A DNA stretch of 64,000 bases from JAFGXT01 sp963677165 (GTDB lineage Bacteria > Verrucomicrobiota > Lentisphaeria > Victivallales > SZUA-371). The notes beneath the pieces were generated by a model, which made no database searches, was not told the origin of the DNA, and was given only the letters and a program-made list of their open reading frames with translations. The stretch covers positions 3,100,001-3,164,000 of the forward strand of contig CAXXSX010000002.1 in assembly GCA_963677165.2 (NCBI GenBank), given 5' to 3'. The position numbers were made by a program, and so were the translations under genes. This document shows, piece after piece, positions 8,597 through 18,833 of this stretch (within the stretch, counting starts at the first letter, position 1; each line of letters starts with the position of its first letter).

Positions 8597-11500
8597 TTAG
8601 CTTTTGTCTCCGCCGCCATTGTTATTAGCGTTATTGAACTGTGGCGTATAGCGCTTACGGCTTTCCGGTACTTTAATGTCGGCCTTAAGCTTATAGCGTT
8701 TTTCTCCAAGAAGCTGCTGAATTTGATCCAGAAATTCTGGTCCAACTTTTACACTCATCATGCGTGAAGTTTCAACAAAAGCGATTTCGCCCGTATTGCA
8801 GGTTACACAGATAATAACTCTGGCGTCGCCCGGATTATCGTTACACAACTTCTTGAGGCTTTTCAACGTATCTTTCGGTGTGCTGTTTTCATATACATGC
8901 ATGTGGATTTCTTTGGTTTGTTCCTGCATGACCGAATCCAGCGGAAAAATTTCTTCCGCCACCAGTTTTACACGTTCGGCTTCCTCACGTTTACTGGTCA
9001 GAGCCCTCAGCATAATCGGCATGTCATCGACCAGTTCGATTCCTTTTTCCTGAAGTTTGGACAAGGCGCGCTCGTATACCATGCACTCGATACTGCCGTC
9101 GAGGTCCTCAATTGTCATGATCGCAAAGGGTTTGCCGCTCTTTTGACTGACCTTTTTCTGTATCGTTTTGATCATGCAGCCCACCTGAACTCCAAGGTTA
9201 TCATCCATTTCCAGAATCTTTCGTACGCTTGACGAAGAATATGTAGAGATGATGTCGGCGTATTTGCCCAGCGGATGACCGGTAACGTAAAAGCCGAGAA
9301 GTTCCTTTTCCAGTGCCAGTATTTCAGCTTCGTCGAATTCCGGGATGTCCGGAATCGGAACAGACATGGCATCGCCCGCGTCATCTTCTTCCATCATATC
9401 AAAGAACATATCCACGTTACCTACTTCGCGGTCCTTCACTCGGGAGCTTGCCATCTGCATGGTTGATTCCGCTATTGCCAGAATCTGCGAACGACGCAGC
9501 CCAAGAGTATCGAATGCTCCGGCTTTTGTCAGGTGGTCGACTACACGGGTATTAAGCTGTGAACCACAGCGTTCGCAGAAGTCCAGGAACGATTTAAATT
9601 TACCTTCTTTCTTACGGGTTTCGATAATGGCGTTTGCCACGTTGTCGCCCACGCCCTTGATCGCGGCCAGCCCGAAGCGGATCGCGCCCTTGTCTACCGT
9701 AAACATACGTTCGGAGGTGTCGATGTCCGGCGGAAGAATCTTAATGCCCATTTCACGGCACTCGGCAATGAAGAACGCGATCTTGTCGGCGTTACTCAAT
9801 TCACTGGTGAGCACTGCCGCCATGAATTCAGCTGGATAATTGGCCTTGAGATATGCAGTACGGTACGCCAGGAACGCATACGCCGCACTATGTGATTTAT
9901 TGAAACCGTAACCGGCGAACATCGCAATCTTGTCCCATATCTGGTCAGCCAGTTTTTCATCGATCTGGTTGGTTTTCCAGCAGCCTTCAACAAATTTTGC
10001 TTTCTGCTGTTTCAGGACATCAATTTTTTTCTTACCGATGGCACGACGCAGGATGTCGGCTCCGCCGAGGGTAAATCCGGCGAGTTCCTGTACCACCTGC
10101 ATGATCTGTTCCTGATAGAGCATGATACCATAAGTTTCTTTCAGATACTGTTCCATTTTGGGATGGTCGTATTCCAGTGGCAGTGTACCCATTTTACGAC
10201 CGATAAAGTCTGGAATAAACTGCATCGGTCCCGGACGGTAAATTGCCAGCAGCGCGATTATATGTTCAATGGTTTCCACGCCGAATGAACGGCACAGGTT
10301 CTGCATACCGCCGGATTCAAGCTGGAACACGCCCACGGTATCGCCGCGTGCCAGCAAGTCATAGGTTTTCTGATCGTCCAGTGGGATCACATCCCAGTCA
10401 AGCTCGATATCCTGACTAAGTTTCACGTTGTCTACCGCATCCTGGATTACGGTTAGCGTACGAAGTCCGAGAAAGTCCATTTTCAGCATTCCGAGCATTT
10501 CGCACGGGACTGCCGGGAATTCGGTGATCATTTCGCCTTTTGAGCCTTTTGCCAGCGGCGCCATGTTGTCAATCCGCTGGTCACCAATAATCACCCCGGC
10601 GGCGTGAATACCCATCTGACGGTTGATGCCTTCAAGCACTTCCGCGTATTTAAAGATTTCCTGTACCCATTCTTCGTTATCAATGAGCGCCTGAAGCTCA
10701 GGGACTTCTTTTTTTGCCTTTGCCAAGGTCATTTTGGGTTCGGCCGGAATCAGTTTTGTTATCCGGTCGCCTTCGTCAAAGGTATGACCCAATACGCGTG
10801 CTACGTCTTTGATTACCGCCTTTGCTTTCAGAGTACCGTACGTTCCTATCTGAGATACGCTGTCGTAGCCGTATTTCTGTCTGACGTATTCAATTACCTC
10901 GCCGCGACGACGTTCGCAGAAGTCAATATCAAAGTCAGGCGGGCTGACGCGTTCCGGGTTCAGGAAACGTTCGAAAAGCAGATTGAATCGCAACGGTTCG
11001 ATATCGGTAATATGAGTGCAGTAAGCTACCATGCTGCCCGCCCCGGAACCGCGGCCCGGACCCACTGGAACGCCGACATCCTGGGCGTGTTTGATAAAGT
11101 CTCTTACCACCAGGAAGTAACTACAAAAACCGGTATGGTCAATGATGCCGAGTTCGTAATCCATTCGCTTAATAATGGTCTTTTCTTCTTCTGTGAGTTC
11201 CGCTTCATCTTTACGGGGATTGAAATGATAGCGTTCTTCAATTCCGTCTAAGCAGATATTTTGCAGAACTTCCTTTTGACTGTTGCCGAGGCCGGTTACG
11301 TCAAATACCGGATAATGGTTTACGTCCGGTGCGAATTTGAATTCAATGTGACATTGTTCTGCGACCTGACGGGTATTGGTGATTGCTTCCGGAACTTCCT
11401 TGAATAGTTCCTTCATTTCATCTGGGCTTTTGAAGTAAAATTCGGGAGCCGGGAATTTAAAGCGTTTTGCATCTGTCAGCTTGGAACCGGTCTGGATGCA

Positions 11501-12172
11501 CAACATGATTTCATGAGCTTTAGCGTGTTCTTTCTTCAGGTAATGGACATCGTTTGTAGCAACCAGCGGCAGGCTGAATTCTTTAGAGAGTTCGATCAGT
11601 CCCTTGTTGGCTTTAATCTCTTCATCCATGCCGTGGTCCATGAGCTCAAGATAAAAATTGTCTTTGCCAAAGATATCCACATAGTCGCCGATTTCTTTAC
11701 GTGCCTTGTCCATGTCGCCTTCAACAACCGCACCGGGAATTGAGCCTCCGATACATGCCGAGAGGCCGATTAGTCCACCGGCATGCTGTGACAGAAACTC
11801 TTTGTCGATTCTAGGCTTGTAATACATACCGTTAATATGCGATTCAGACACAAGTTTGCACAAACTATGGTAACCTTCAATGTTCTTTGCGAGGAGAACA
11901 AGATGATGTCCACGGATGTTCGGAATGGCTGGATTTCGGTCAAATCTGGTAGTAGGGGAAACATAGGCTTCACAGCCGATGATCGGATTCAGCTTTGCAC
12001 CTGTAAATCCCAGATACATATCGATTGTCCCTCCCATGAATCCGTGGTCGGTCATGGCAACGGCGGGCATATCATATTTTTGTGCCATTTCGATCAGCCC
12101 CTTGACGGTACATGCGCCGTCGAGCAGGCTGTAATGGGTATGTAAATGAAGGTGTACAAAATCTGAAGACAT
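8597..12172 (-). CDS. dnaE: DNA polymerase III alpha subunit
   Basis: Replicative polymerase catalytic subunit, 1191 residues, the usual DnaE length. The PHP domain starts at once (HLHLHTHYSLLDGA, residues ~7-20). The polymerase core includes GPGRGSGAGSMVAYC and the catalytic PDFDIDFCERRRGEV near residue 411. Then come a helix-hairpin-helix region (HLTKAGAFDTLG) and a C-terminal OB fold (VGCMIKTIQKKVSQKSGKP, IEDLDGSIECMVYERAL). The ATG follows GAGGAG at good spacing. It appears to be a monocistronic housekeeping gene. Confidence 0.97.
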   Translation of the reverse strand: MSSDFVHLHLHTHYSLLDGACTVKGLIEMAQKYDMPAVAMTDHGFMGGTIDMYLGFTGAKLNPIIGCEAYVSPTTRFDRNPAIPNIRGHHLVLLAKNIEGYHSLCKLVSESHINGMYYKPRIDKEFLSQHAGGLIGLSACIGGSIPGAVVEGDMDKARKEIGDYVDIFGKDNFYLELMDHGMDEEIKANKGLIELSKEFSLPLVATNDVHYLKKEHAKAHEIMLCIQTGSKLTDAKRFKFPAPEFYFKSPDEMKELFKEVPEAITNTRQVAEQCHIEFKFAPDVNHYPVFDVTGLGNSQKEVLQNICLDGIEERYHFNPRKDEAELTEEEKTIIKRMDYELGIIDHTGFCSYFLVVRDFIKHAQDVGVPVGPGRGSGAGSMVAYCTHITDIEPLRFNLLFERFLNPERVSPPDFDIDFCERRRGEVIEYVRQKYGYDSVSQIGTYGTLKAKAVIKDVARVLGHTFDEGDRITKLIPAEPKMTLAKAKKEVPELQALIDNEEWVQEIFKYAEVLEGINRQMGIHAAGVIIGDQRIDNMAPLAKGSKGEMITEFPAVPCEMLGMLKMDFLGLRTLTVIQDAVDNVKLSQDIELDWDVIPLDDQKTYDLLARGDTVGVFQLESGGMQNLCRSFGVETIEHIIALLAIYRPGPMQFIPDFIGRKMGTLPLEYDHPKMEQYLKETYGIMLYQEQIMQVVQELAGFTLGGADILRRAIGKKKIDVLKQQKAKFVEGCWKTNQIDEKLADQIWDKIAMFAGYGFNKSHSAAYAFLAYRTAYLKANYPAEFMAAVLTSELSNADKIAFFIAECREMGIKILPPDIDTSERMFTVDKGAIRFGLAAIKGVGDNVANAIIETRKKEGKFKSFLDFCERCGSQLNTRVVDHLTKAGAFDTLGLRRSQILAIAESTMQMASSRVKDREVGNVDMFFDMMEEDDAGDAMSVPIPDIPEFDEAEILALEKELLGFYVTGHPLGKYADIISTYSSSSVRKILEMDDNLGVQVGCMIKTIQKKVSQKSGKPFAIMTIEDLDGSIECMVYERALSKLQEKGIELVDDMPIMLRALTSKREEAERVKLVAEEIFPLDSVMQEQTKEIHMHVYENSTPKDTLKSLKKLCNDNPGDARVIICVTCNTGEIAFVETSRMMSVKVGPEFLDQIQQLLGEKRYKLKADIKVPESRKRYTPQFNNANNNGGGDKS

Positions 12173-12725
12173 ATTTTTCTCCTCTAAACAATCAATAAAG
12201 CTTAAAGCGCGGCGGCGAAACGAACATTATGAACCCCTATTGCGCGTGAACATCCATAACACTTAAAATTGACTTTCCCGGCTGTTTTTCAACCCATTGA
12301 AACACATTTCCTGAAAGAAATTTTTCGTTGAGCACAGAGAGGATGAAAAAAGAAGAAAAGCCATTAACTGTAGCTGTTCGCTTGGAAAAATTTTGAAAAT
12401 ATTCGATATCAATTTGTCACCATAAACGTCCGATGCTAATATAAGTAAGGCTGTTGACCTTTTTCGTTTTCTCCCAAACTGATACTGTCCAATCTCTCCA
12501 ATAAGGAAAAAAGGGGGAGAAAAAAAATATGAATTTTCACTTAGTATATAAAAATATTCGCATTATATGAACACAAAAAGATCAAAAAGGACAATAGAAG
12601 TTTGGAATTTGACATGTTATCCCTTTTTCTGAATCGTTGTCTAAAATTATTTTTGATTCATTGCACTATTTAACAATAAGGAATCAGACTGTCCATAAAT
12701 GTTATTGTATTAAAGGAATTTAGTA
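12173..12725. other. AT-rich intergenic region between divergent genes
   Basis: About 550 bases between dnaE and the rightward gene at 12726, presumably carrying both promoters. The right end has an AAAGGA ribosome site. No ORF, RNA or repeat could be supported. Confidence 0.5.
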
Positions 12726-13451
12726 ATGAGTAAAATATTTCATATCAAATTGTTGTTTTTTATTTTTTCTGGTTTGTTACTTGCTCCGTTGCATATACAC
12801 GCTGAAAACCAGAATAAAATTCTGAAAGGAAAGAAAACAAGTTTTTTTGATAATACTACAAACTTCAGCTTAATGGCTCCATATAAAAAGATGTCTAAAA
12901 GTGATCGCGATTTACCAATAAGTGGATACAAGTATATCTATAAGACATTTAATCTCTGGCTGACGAGAACTTTGCAAAAAGATTTTTTACCAAATGATAA
13001 ATTTGTTTATAAACATATTAAATTGTTTTCTTCACAAAACACAGGTCAAAAAGAAGACTTGGCATTTTTACCATATAAGATCAATAATAAATCATTTATG
13101 GTTGTTCAAACAGGAGGCATTGGTGCTCATATCATAATTTTCTTGTATGATCCAATAATGAATATATCTGACGATCTGAACCAGGAAAAACTTCGTGTTG
13201 TGTCTTTATTTAAAACTTATATTAATAATAACATTTCCCAGAGAGTTACAGAGGTATCGATGAAAAAAGTACAGAAAGGCTGGCTGGCGGAAGTAAAGTC
13301 TTTGGAAAAATATGATATTATAAATCACGCTAAGTGTTTTGTAAAAAATCACGAAGCTTTCTTTTATATTAGTAAAGAGAATCCCAAGGCTCCCGCTCCC
13401 GCAAGGCAACCATTGCCCAATCAATGGTTTTCCTGGTACAAGGAGTATTAA
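12726..13451 (+). CDS. Unknown secreted protein
   Basis: 241 residues not recognised as any family. The N-terminus is a clear signal peptide (KIFHIKLLFFIFSGLLLAPL followed by HIHA-ENQ, cleavage near residue 26). The mature part is mixed alpha/beta with many Lys and Asn and ends in a proline-rich segment and an aromatic tail (NQWFSWYKEY). AAAGGA precedes the ATG. It is more AT-rich than its neighbours, a possible sign of transfer but weak. It stands alone between dnaE and the chemotaxis operon, so context gives no function. Confidence 0.7.
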   Translation: MSKIFHIKLLFFIFSGLLLAPLHIHAENQNKILKGKKTSFFDNTTNFSLMAPYKKMSKSDRDLPISGYKYIYKTFNLWLTRTLQKDFLPNDKFVYKHIKLFSSQNTGQKEDLAFLPYKINNKSFMVVQTGGIGAHIIIFLYDPIMNISDDLNQEKLRVVSLFKTYINNNISQRVTEVSMKKVQKGWLAEVKSLEKYDIINHAKCFVKNHEAFFYISKENPKAPAPARQPLPNQWFSWYKEY

Positions 13452-13567
13452 TGTATCAAGCACAGTTGTACTACTATGCCTGATATCTCCGGGCAGGAAG
13501 ACGTCATAGTATGTAAGATTGAAATCGTTCTCTTTCTTTTACTTCTTCTTATTTGATTCTAATTGCA

Positions 13568-13807
13568 TTAGCTTGCATGTTGAATTGCGCTACCACATTT
13601 TTTACATGTAGCCCGAAGGGGACACAACTCCAGACCACGCATAACCATGATATAATAATTCCATAAATGATCAAAACACTTTCCTCGTTCAACTTCAGTA
13701 TCTATCCATAACATGTAGTCAATACACATCCTTGTCGTCGAATTATTGAAGTGGTGATCCAAGTCAACCGTGGATATCTCAAAATCAATTGCAGTCTTCT
13801 CACTCAT
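13568..13807 (-). CDS. Small cysteine-containing protein at the end of the chemotaxis operon
   Basis: 79 residues starting MSEKTAIDFEISTVDLDHHF; the ATG at 13807 follows GAGGAAAG at correct spacing, so longer frames upstream are not used. It has a HH pair, a helical middle and a C-terminal CPLRATCKKCG cluster that could bind metal. It lies 41 bases after the cheA stop on the same strand, so it is probably the last gene of the cheW-MCP-cheA operon. I do not recognise the family. Confidence 0.6.
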   Translation of the reverse strand: MSEKTAIDFEISTVDLDHHFNNSTTRMCIDYMLWIDTEVERGKCFDHLWNYYIMVMRGLELCPLRATCKKCGSAIQHAS

Positions 13808-13848
13808 TTTACTTTCCTCTTCATAAATAGTTAGCTGTTGCGAAAATA

Positions 13849-15909
13849 TCACGCGCAAATTATATCCGCATCGTATTTTTTTATAACATTGCTTACGTCG
13901 ATAATAAGTCCAACATTGCCGTCCGAAAGAATTGCACAACCGGAGTAACCCTCCAGATTTCGGAAAGCTTCACCCAGACTCTTAATCACGATTTGCTGCT
14001 TGCCTACAAGTTCATCAACAAGCAATCCGGCAGATGTATCGTCATTGTCGACAACTAACATAAGGCCTTCAGAACTCTCAGAGTCCGGAATACCTAAATA
14101 GCGATTAAGCCTGTAAATGGCAATATTCCGGCCTTTGTATAGTAAAAATTCTCGTTTCCCGAGACGGTGAATATCCTTTTTAGGGATGTTTACTACTTTT
14201 GAAATGGAGAGAGTCGGAACGATATAACGTTCATTTCCCATTCTGACAACCATTCCATCAATTATTGCCATTGTTAATGGAAGTTGTATTGTAAAAACAG
14301 AGCCTTTTCCCAGTTCAGAAGAAATTTCGACCGTACCATTCAATTCTGAAATATTTTTCTTTACAACATCCATACCAACACCACGGCCGGATATCTCCGT
14401 AATATTTTCCGCAGTCGAGAATCCCGGAGCAAAGATCAAATTAATTATTTCGCTTGACGACATTGTCTGATTGGGAGAAACTAACTCTTTTTCAACCGCC
14501 TTTTTGAATATTACATCAGGATCGATACCGCGTCCGTCATCTTTAATTTCGATACAAACATTGCCGCCGCGATGAGATGCATTTATTTCAATGCTGGCTT
14601 TCGGGGATTTTCCCATACTGCGACGTTGGTCCGCTGAAGATTCAATACCGTGATCAACGGCATTTCTGACCATGTGAACAAGTGGATCGCTTAGCTTATC
14701 AACGATGTTTTTGTCTATCTCTGTCTCTTCTCCGGACGTAGTGAAATTAACCTGTTTCCCTTGTGAATTCGACAGATCTCTTACGATCTTTGCCATATTG
14801 TTGAAAATAGACTTTACAGGAACCATACGCATAGACATTCCCGTAGTCTGAAGTTCACGGGTAATTTTATCAAGCTGGCTTAGTTTTCGCAAATAATCCG
14901 GATTTTTATGACTTCTTGTCTCTTCAGATTCAAGAACGATTGTTTCTGCGACTACCAGTTCTCCGATGATATCGACGAGACGATTCAGTTTGTCGGCATC
15001 AACTTTGATAACTTCTTTTTTTCCTGAAAATGTACGCGGCAATGCCGGTGCGGAAGTTTTCGGAGCAACAGTCTTATTTTGTTGATGCGGCTCTGGCTTC
15101 TCTTCGCTTACCAGTTGAGTCATATTCCTCAGGCGCTCAATCAGGTCTTTGAGATTTGTCTGGAGAGGTTGAGGAGTTGTGTTTGACATTAAATCACTAA
15201 ACTGATCTATCATGGCACGCAACGTGTCAGAAGCTTCAAACAGCAGGTTGGCTATTTCCTGGTCAAAAGCAATTTTGCCGGAGCGAATCTGATCCAATAA
15301 GTCTTCTGCACTATGGGATAGTTTACTGACTGATCCCAGATTAAGAAATCCGGCAACGCCTTTAATGCTATGGAATCCTCGAAAGACAAGGTTGATGCAA
15401 TCCAGGTTATCAGGAGACTTTTCAAGTTCCAGCAAAGCGGTAATGCAGTTATCCAGATGATCACCGGACTCATTCACAAAATCACGAGATACCTCCGGAT
15501 CTTTTTCAATAGAGTTGATAAATTCACCCAAAATATCTTCCTGATTATCTGAATCAACAGTTTCAATATTGCAATCCCCAAACTGATCGTTGGATATTTT
15601 ATCGAAAAGCTTATTCATTTCGTTTAACCCGGAACCGTCAATTAAATGCTCTGATGCCAGTGTAACAAGCTTGTTCAGCGACTCAATTCCCTTGTCCATA
15701 TTTATGTCTTCTGACATAATTAGATTTTCAGTGATTTCTGCCATTTTTGACAATGCTTTCGCAAGCTCAGTATTGCCGGCTTCCGCTGCCAGTTGGTTCA
15801 TTTCACCGAATTCGTTGTGGATTTGGCCCAGGGGGCCCAGGTCAACAGAATCGAATAAAACCAGATTTTCCGATACACGGTTCAGGCTGTCTAGTAATTT
15901 TTGTTTCAT
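13849..15909 (-). CDS. cheA: Chemotaxis histidine kinase CheA
   Basis: 686 residues from ATG 15909, which has GAGG at good spacing; an in-frame ATG at 15936 lacks one. Order: a helical N-terminal segment of ~110 residues I cannot assign, an Hpt domain with the phosphorylated His near residue 180 (FHSIKGVAGFLNLG), a P3 dimerisation helix pair (DADKLNRLVDIIGELVVAE), an HATPase domain (HMVRNAVDHGIE, IKDDGRGIDPD, EISGRGVGMDVVKKNI), and a CheW-like domain. No standard CheY-binding P2 domain is evident. It phosphorylates response regulators in answer to the adjacent receptor. No cheY, cheB or cheR lies in the window, so it must work with genes elsewhere or with an unusual output. Confidence 0.93.
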   Translation of the reverse strand: MKQKLLDSLNRVSENLVLFDSVDLGPLGQIHNEFGEMNQLAAEAGNTELAKALSKMAEITENLIMSEDINMDKGIESLNKLVTLASEHLIDGSGLNEMNKLFDKISNDQFGDCNIETVDSDNQEDILGEFINSIEKDPEVSRDFVNESGDHLDNCITALLELEKSPDNLDCINLVFRGFHSIKGVAGFLNLGSVSKLSHSAEDLLDQIRSGKIAFDQEIANLLFEASDTLRAMIDQFSDLMSNTTPQPLQTNLKDLIERLRNMTQLVSEEKPEPHQQNKTVAPKTSAPALPRTFSGKKEVIKVDADKLNRLVDIIGELVVAETIVLESEETRSHKNPDYLRKLSQLDKITRELQTTGMSMRMVPVKSIFNNMAKIVRDLSNSQGKQVNFTTSGEETEIDKNIVDKLSDPLVHMVRNAVDHGIESSADQRRSMGKSPKASIEINASHRGGNVCIEIKDDGRGIDPDVIFKKAVEKELVSPNQTMSSSEIINLIFAPGFSTAENITEISGRGVGMDVVKKNISELNGTVEISSELGKGSVFTIQLPLTMAIIDGMVVRMGNERYIVPTLSISKVVNIPKKDIHRLGKREFLLYKGRNIAIYRLNRYLGIPDSESSEGLMLVVDNDDTSAGLLVDELVGKQQIVIKSLGEAFRNLEGYSGCAILSDGNVGLIIDVSNVIKKYDADIICA

Positions 15910-15952
15910 AGTAGCCTCAATTTCGCAAAAAGTCATATAAGAAAGTTAGGAG

Positions 15953-15988
15953 TGCAATACCATACGGATATAAAAGTATGGTATTGCA
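15953..15988. promoter_or_regulatory. Perfect hairpin in the MCP-cheA spacer
   Basis: A perfect 13-base inverted repeat, TGCAATACCATAC (15953-15965) and GTATGGTATTGCA (15976-15988), with a 10-base loop, fills the spacer between the MCP stop and cheA start. No T run follows on the minus strand, so it is not a standard terminator. It may stabilise or process the mRNA and set the receptor to kinase ratio. Confidence 0.6.
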
Positions 15989-15998
15989 TTTGTGGCTC

Positions 15999-18254
15999 TT
16001 AAAATTTGCCGAAGTTTTCAGAGTCCAAAGGAATTACCCGGTCATATTCTGCCTGCTTCGACAGCGAGGGATTCCGAGGTAACGAGTCGGATACAGATAA
16101 TACCCTCTTTCCAGTGTGCTGATTATCCCCGGAAGTAACTCTCATAAGGATATCATTACTATTGGTCCCTTCAACAAGAACAGTCAATTCGCCAATCATC
16201 TGTTTCAGTTCGACGGCCTGAAGAGACAATTCCTCACTTGCCGATGCGGACTGCTCGGCATTTGCCGCATTTCCCTGGGTAACCTTGTCCAGCTGGGTTA
16301 CTGCTTTGTTGATCTGATCTACACCGATGGATTGTTCACTACTGGCGGCATTTACTTCATTAATAAGTTCTGCTACTTTTACAGATGAATCAACGATTTT
16401 TTTCAAAATCTGATCAACTTCATTTGCCGCAGACACGCCATTGTCAGCGTTCTGCTGAGATTCCGCGATCAATGCAGAGGTATTTTTCGCCGCTTCTGCA
16501 CTACGTTGTGCAAGGTTGCGAACTTCTTCGGCTACAACAGCAAAACCTTTTCCGGCTTCTCCGGCCCTTGCTGCTTCGACCGCTGCATTCAGGGCCAGTA
16601 GATTGGTTTGGAAAGCAATTTCATCAATCGTCTTAATTATTTTGGCGGTTTCTTCTGAAGAGTCTTTGATTTTTTCTATTGCACTTCCCATTCGCGTCAT
16701 TGCTTCCGCTCCTTTTTGAGCTGCGTCGGAAGCTGCAGCCGACATACTGGTGGCCTGTTTTGCATTATCCGCATTTTGCCGTGTCATAGATGCCATTTCC
16801 TCTATGCTGCTGGAGATTTCTTCAAGACTGACTGCTTGTTCGTTTGCTCCCTGAGCAAGCGATTGACTTGAGGACGATACTTGTTCCGATGCGGATGTCA
16901 CCTCTTCTGAACCTCGATGTAATCCATTGATAACCAAATTGATGGATTTTGTTATTCCAAGTGTAATAAATATCGCCAGAAAGACACTGACAATCACAGC
17001 GACAATCAAGCCGGTAATAGTTATAATTGAACTTGAGCTTAAGAGAGAAGCTGCATGACGGGACATGTTTTGAGTAGTTGTAACACCATGGTCAACCAAA
17101 CTTCTGATCGCTGTAGTACAACCGTTTCCAACCTCAACTCGTTCTTTGGCTAATTCAGTAAGTTTTTTCTGGCATGAAAGGTAAGACTTTATTGCTGTCG
17201 CATAATCTTTTGACGACTTCTGGATTAAATTAAGAAATTTAATTGAAGAGTTGTGTTTTAAATCCGCACGTAGTTCAGTAATAATACTGTTCATTCTTTC
17301 CATGACAGGAAAAGCATTGTTTATTGTTTCAAAATTACGATCCGCTATTCCTTTAAAACTGATGATTCTCACATCTTTTGCCAAATCAATGATTTCTTGT
17401 GACAGAGCAATAAGTTTTAGTCTGGTTGTCAGTGGATTGGTTGCGATTTCTGATTCACACAATTTCTCTGCTGTTGCAGTCAGCTCGTTTTCTATATGGG
17501 CAAGATTCGTCAATTGTTTTTTTCTACTCAACCCGACGAGGGTTTTATATAGCTTGTGAGCTATTTCCATATTGTTGGTGTTCAGAGTAACTTTCTGATA
17601 TATTTCAATAATATCCTGACATTTCTTTATTTCGTCAGAGTATTCTTCAATCGCGGTTTGATCATTGGAAGACAGCCTGCTGCCGATTATACACAGCCTG
17701 TTTATGGTATTTTGAATATTGAAAGCCAGATAATATGGAGTTTTTCTTATATTAAGCTCATTATGTAATAATCCATTTTGCTCTTTTAATAATTTTGCTG
17801 AATTATGCATTAACTCAGTAGAACTTTTTTGGAGCGTAATACGAGCGTCATCGGCTTCCTCGAATAAACCTGCAGTTTCTTTTAGGTATTGACGGTATTT
17901 CTGAATATATTTCGTTACTTTTTCGATGCTGGATTTTGCTGCCGACAATTTGTTACTGGAATCACAGTGTTTGTCTAACACTTTCAACTCTTGTTCTATT
18001 TGATCAAACAGTTTGTGGCTGTCTTCATAAAATGATTTATTTTCTGTATAATTATATCCACGCATGGCAAACATTAGTTGACTGACTTGTAATTCCAGGT
18101 CTGATTCACTTGCCATTGCGGGAAGGTAAGTGGAAGACAGTGTATTCGATTCCGTTTCAACGCGAAGCATATTAAAAACAGCAATTACTCCAAGAGCTAT
18201 AGCTATTACTATTATTAATCCATATCCGATTGCGATTTTACTACTTAATTTCAT
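15999..18254 (-). CDS. Methyl-accepting chemotaxis protein
   Basis: 751-residue transmembrane receptor. An N-terminal membrane helix (IAIGYGLIIVIAIALGVIAV) is followed by a long helical sensor region (~30-400), a second membrane helix (IITITGLIVAVIVSVFLAIF) and a signalling domain with the conserved tip (DEIAFQTNLLALNAAVEAAR, GKGFAVVAEEVRNLAQRS). The sensor is a long helical-bundle type with no recognised ligand motif. AGAAGG precedes the ATG. It sits between cheW and cheA in one operon, so the three probably form a dedicated signalling array. Confidence 0.95.
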   Translation of the reverse strand: MKLSSKIAIGYGLIIVIAIALGVIAVFNMLRVETESNTLSSTYLPAMASESDLELQVSQLMFAMRGYNYTENKSFYEDSHKLFDQIEQELKVLDKHCDSSNKLSAAKSSIEKVTKYIQKYRQYLKETAGLFEEADDARITLQKSSTELMHNSAKLLKEQNGLLHNELNIRKTPYYLAFNIQNTINRLCIIGSRLSSNDQTAIEEYSDEIKKCQDIIEIYQKVTLNTNNMEIAHKLYKTLVGLSRKKQLTNLAHIENELTATAEKLCESEIATNPLTTRLKLIALSQEIIDLAKDVRIISFKGIADRNFETINNAFPVMERMNSIITELRADLKHNSSIKFLNLIQKSSKDYATAIKSYLSCQKKLTELAKERVEVGNGCTTAIRSLVDHGVTTTQNMSRHAASLLSSSSIITITGLIVAVIVSVFLAIFITLGITKSINLVINGLHRGSEEVTSASEQVSSSSQSLAQGANEQAVSLEEISSSIEEMASMTRQNADNAKQATSMSAAASDAAQKGAEAMTRMGSAIEKIKDSSEETAKIIKTIDEIAFQTNLLALNAAVEAARAGEAGKGFAVVAEEVRNLAQRSAEAAKNTSALIAESQQNADNGVSAANEVDQILKKIVDSSVKVAELINEVNAASSEQSIGVDQINKAVTQLDKVTQGNAANAEQSASASEELSLQAVELKQMIGELTVLVEGTNSNDILMRVTSGDNQHTGKRVLSVSDSLPRNPSLSKQAEYDRVIPLDSENFGKF

Positions 18255-18275
18255 GATTTACCTTCTATTTAACAC

Positions 18276-18809
18276 CTATAATTCAATATGCGCAGGCTGA
18301 GACAGATCAGTGGTATTAATAATTTGGTCGATGTCAAGAAGGATTTTTACTTCTTGATAAACTTTTCCAATTCCCAGGAAAAAATCATCGTTATCGTTTC
18401 CACCCAAATAGATGGAAGGTTCAATATTTTCTCCTGCAATACTAAGTACTTCACGTACTTCGTCAATGATGAGGCCAACTATAAATTTTTCATTATGATT
18501 GGCTACTTGAACAACAACAATACAAGTATTATCCGTATCATTCTGCCGGTTCATTCCAAATCGAACACGAAGATCAACGACCGGAATGATTTTACCTCTA
18601 AGATTTATCACGCCACGTACAAAATCTTTTACCCGTGGAATTCTGGAAACATTTTGCATTTTGATGATTTCTTGAACTTTAATGATTTGGACACCATAAA
18701 CTTCATTGCCAAGCAGGAAAGTTAAATATTTTCCACCATTATTTTCGACCGTAGAAGAAAGATCATTTTTTTGATTTTGTTCTTTCTTCTCTACCAAATT
18801 TGCTTTCAT
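18276..18809 (-). CDS. cheW: Chemotaxis coupling protein CheW
   Basis: 177 residues; a CheW fold linking receptor to CheA. Visible motifs: KYLTFLLGNEVYGVQIIKVQ, VINLRGKIIPVVDLRVRFGM, VGLIIDEVREVLSI. A Lys/Gln-rich N-terminal extension of ~25 residues precedes the domain. AAAGGG precedes the ATG. First gene of the leftward chemotaxis operon; its upstream region holds the phased GTTAGC array, the most likely control site. Confidence 0.93.
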   Translation of the reverse strand: MKANLVEKKEQNQKNDLSSTVENNGGKYLTFLLGNEVYGVQIIKVQEIIKMQNVSRIPRVKDFVRGVINLRGKIIPVVDLRVRFGMNRQNDTDNTCIVVVQVANHNEKFIVGLIIDEVREVLSIAGENIEPSIYLGGNDNDDFFLGIGKVYQEVKILLDIDQIINTTDLSQPAHIEL

Positions 18810-18833
18810 AATAGCATCCCTTTTTTTGAAGGT

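Noticed and set aside
10604..11251. 215-codon plus-strand ORF opposite dnaE
   Set aside because: Antisense shadow of the conserved polymerase core; no ribosome site or protein motif.
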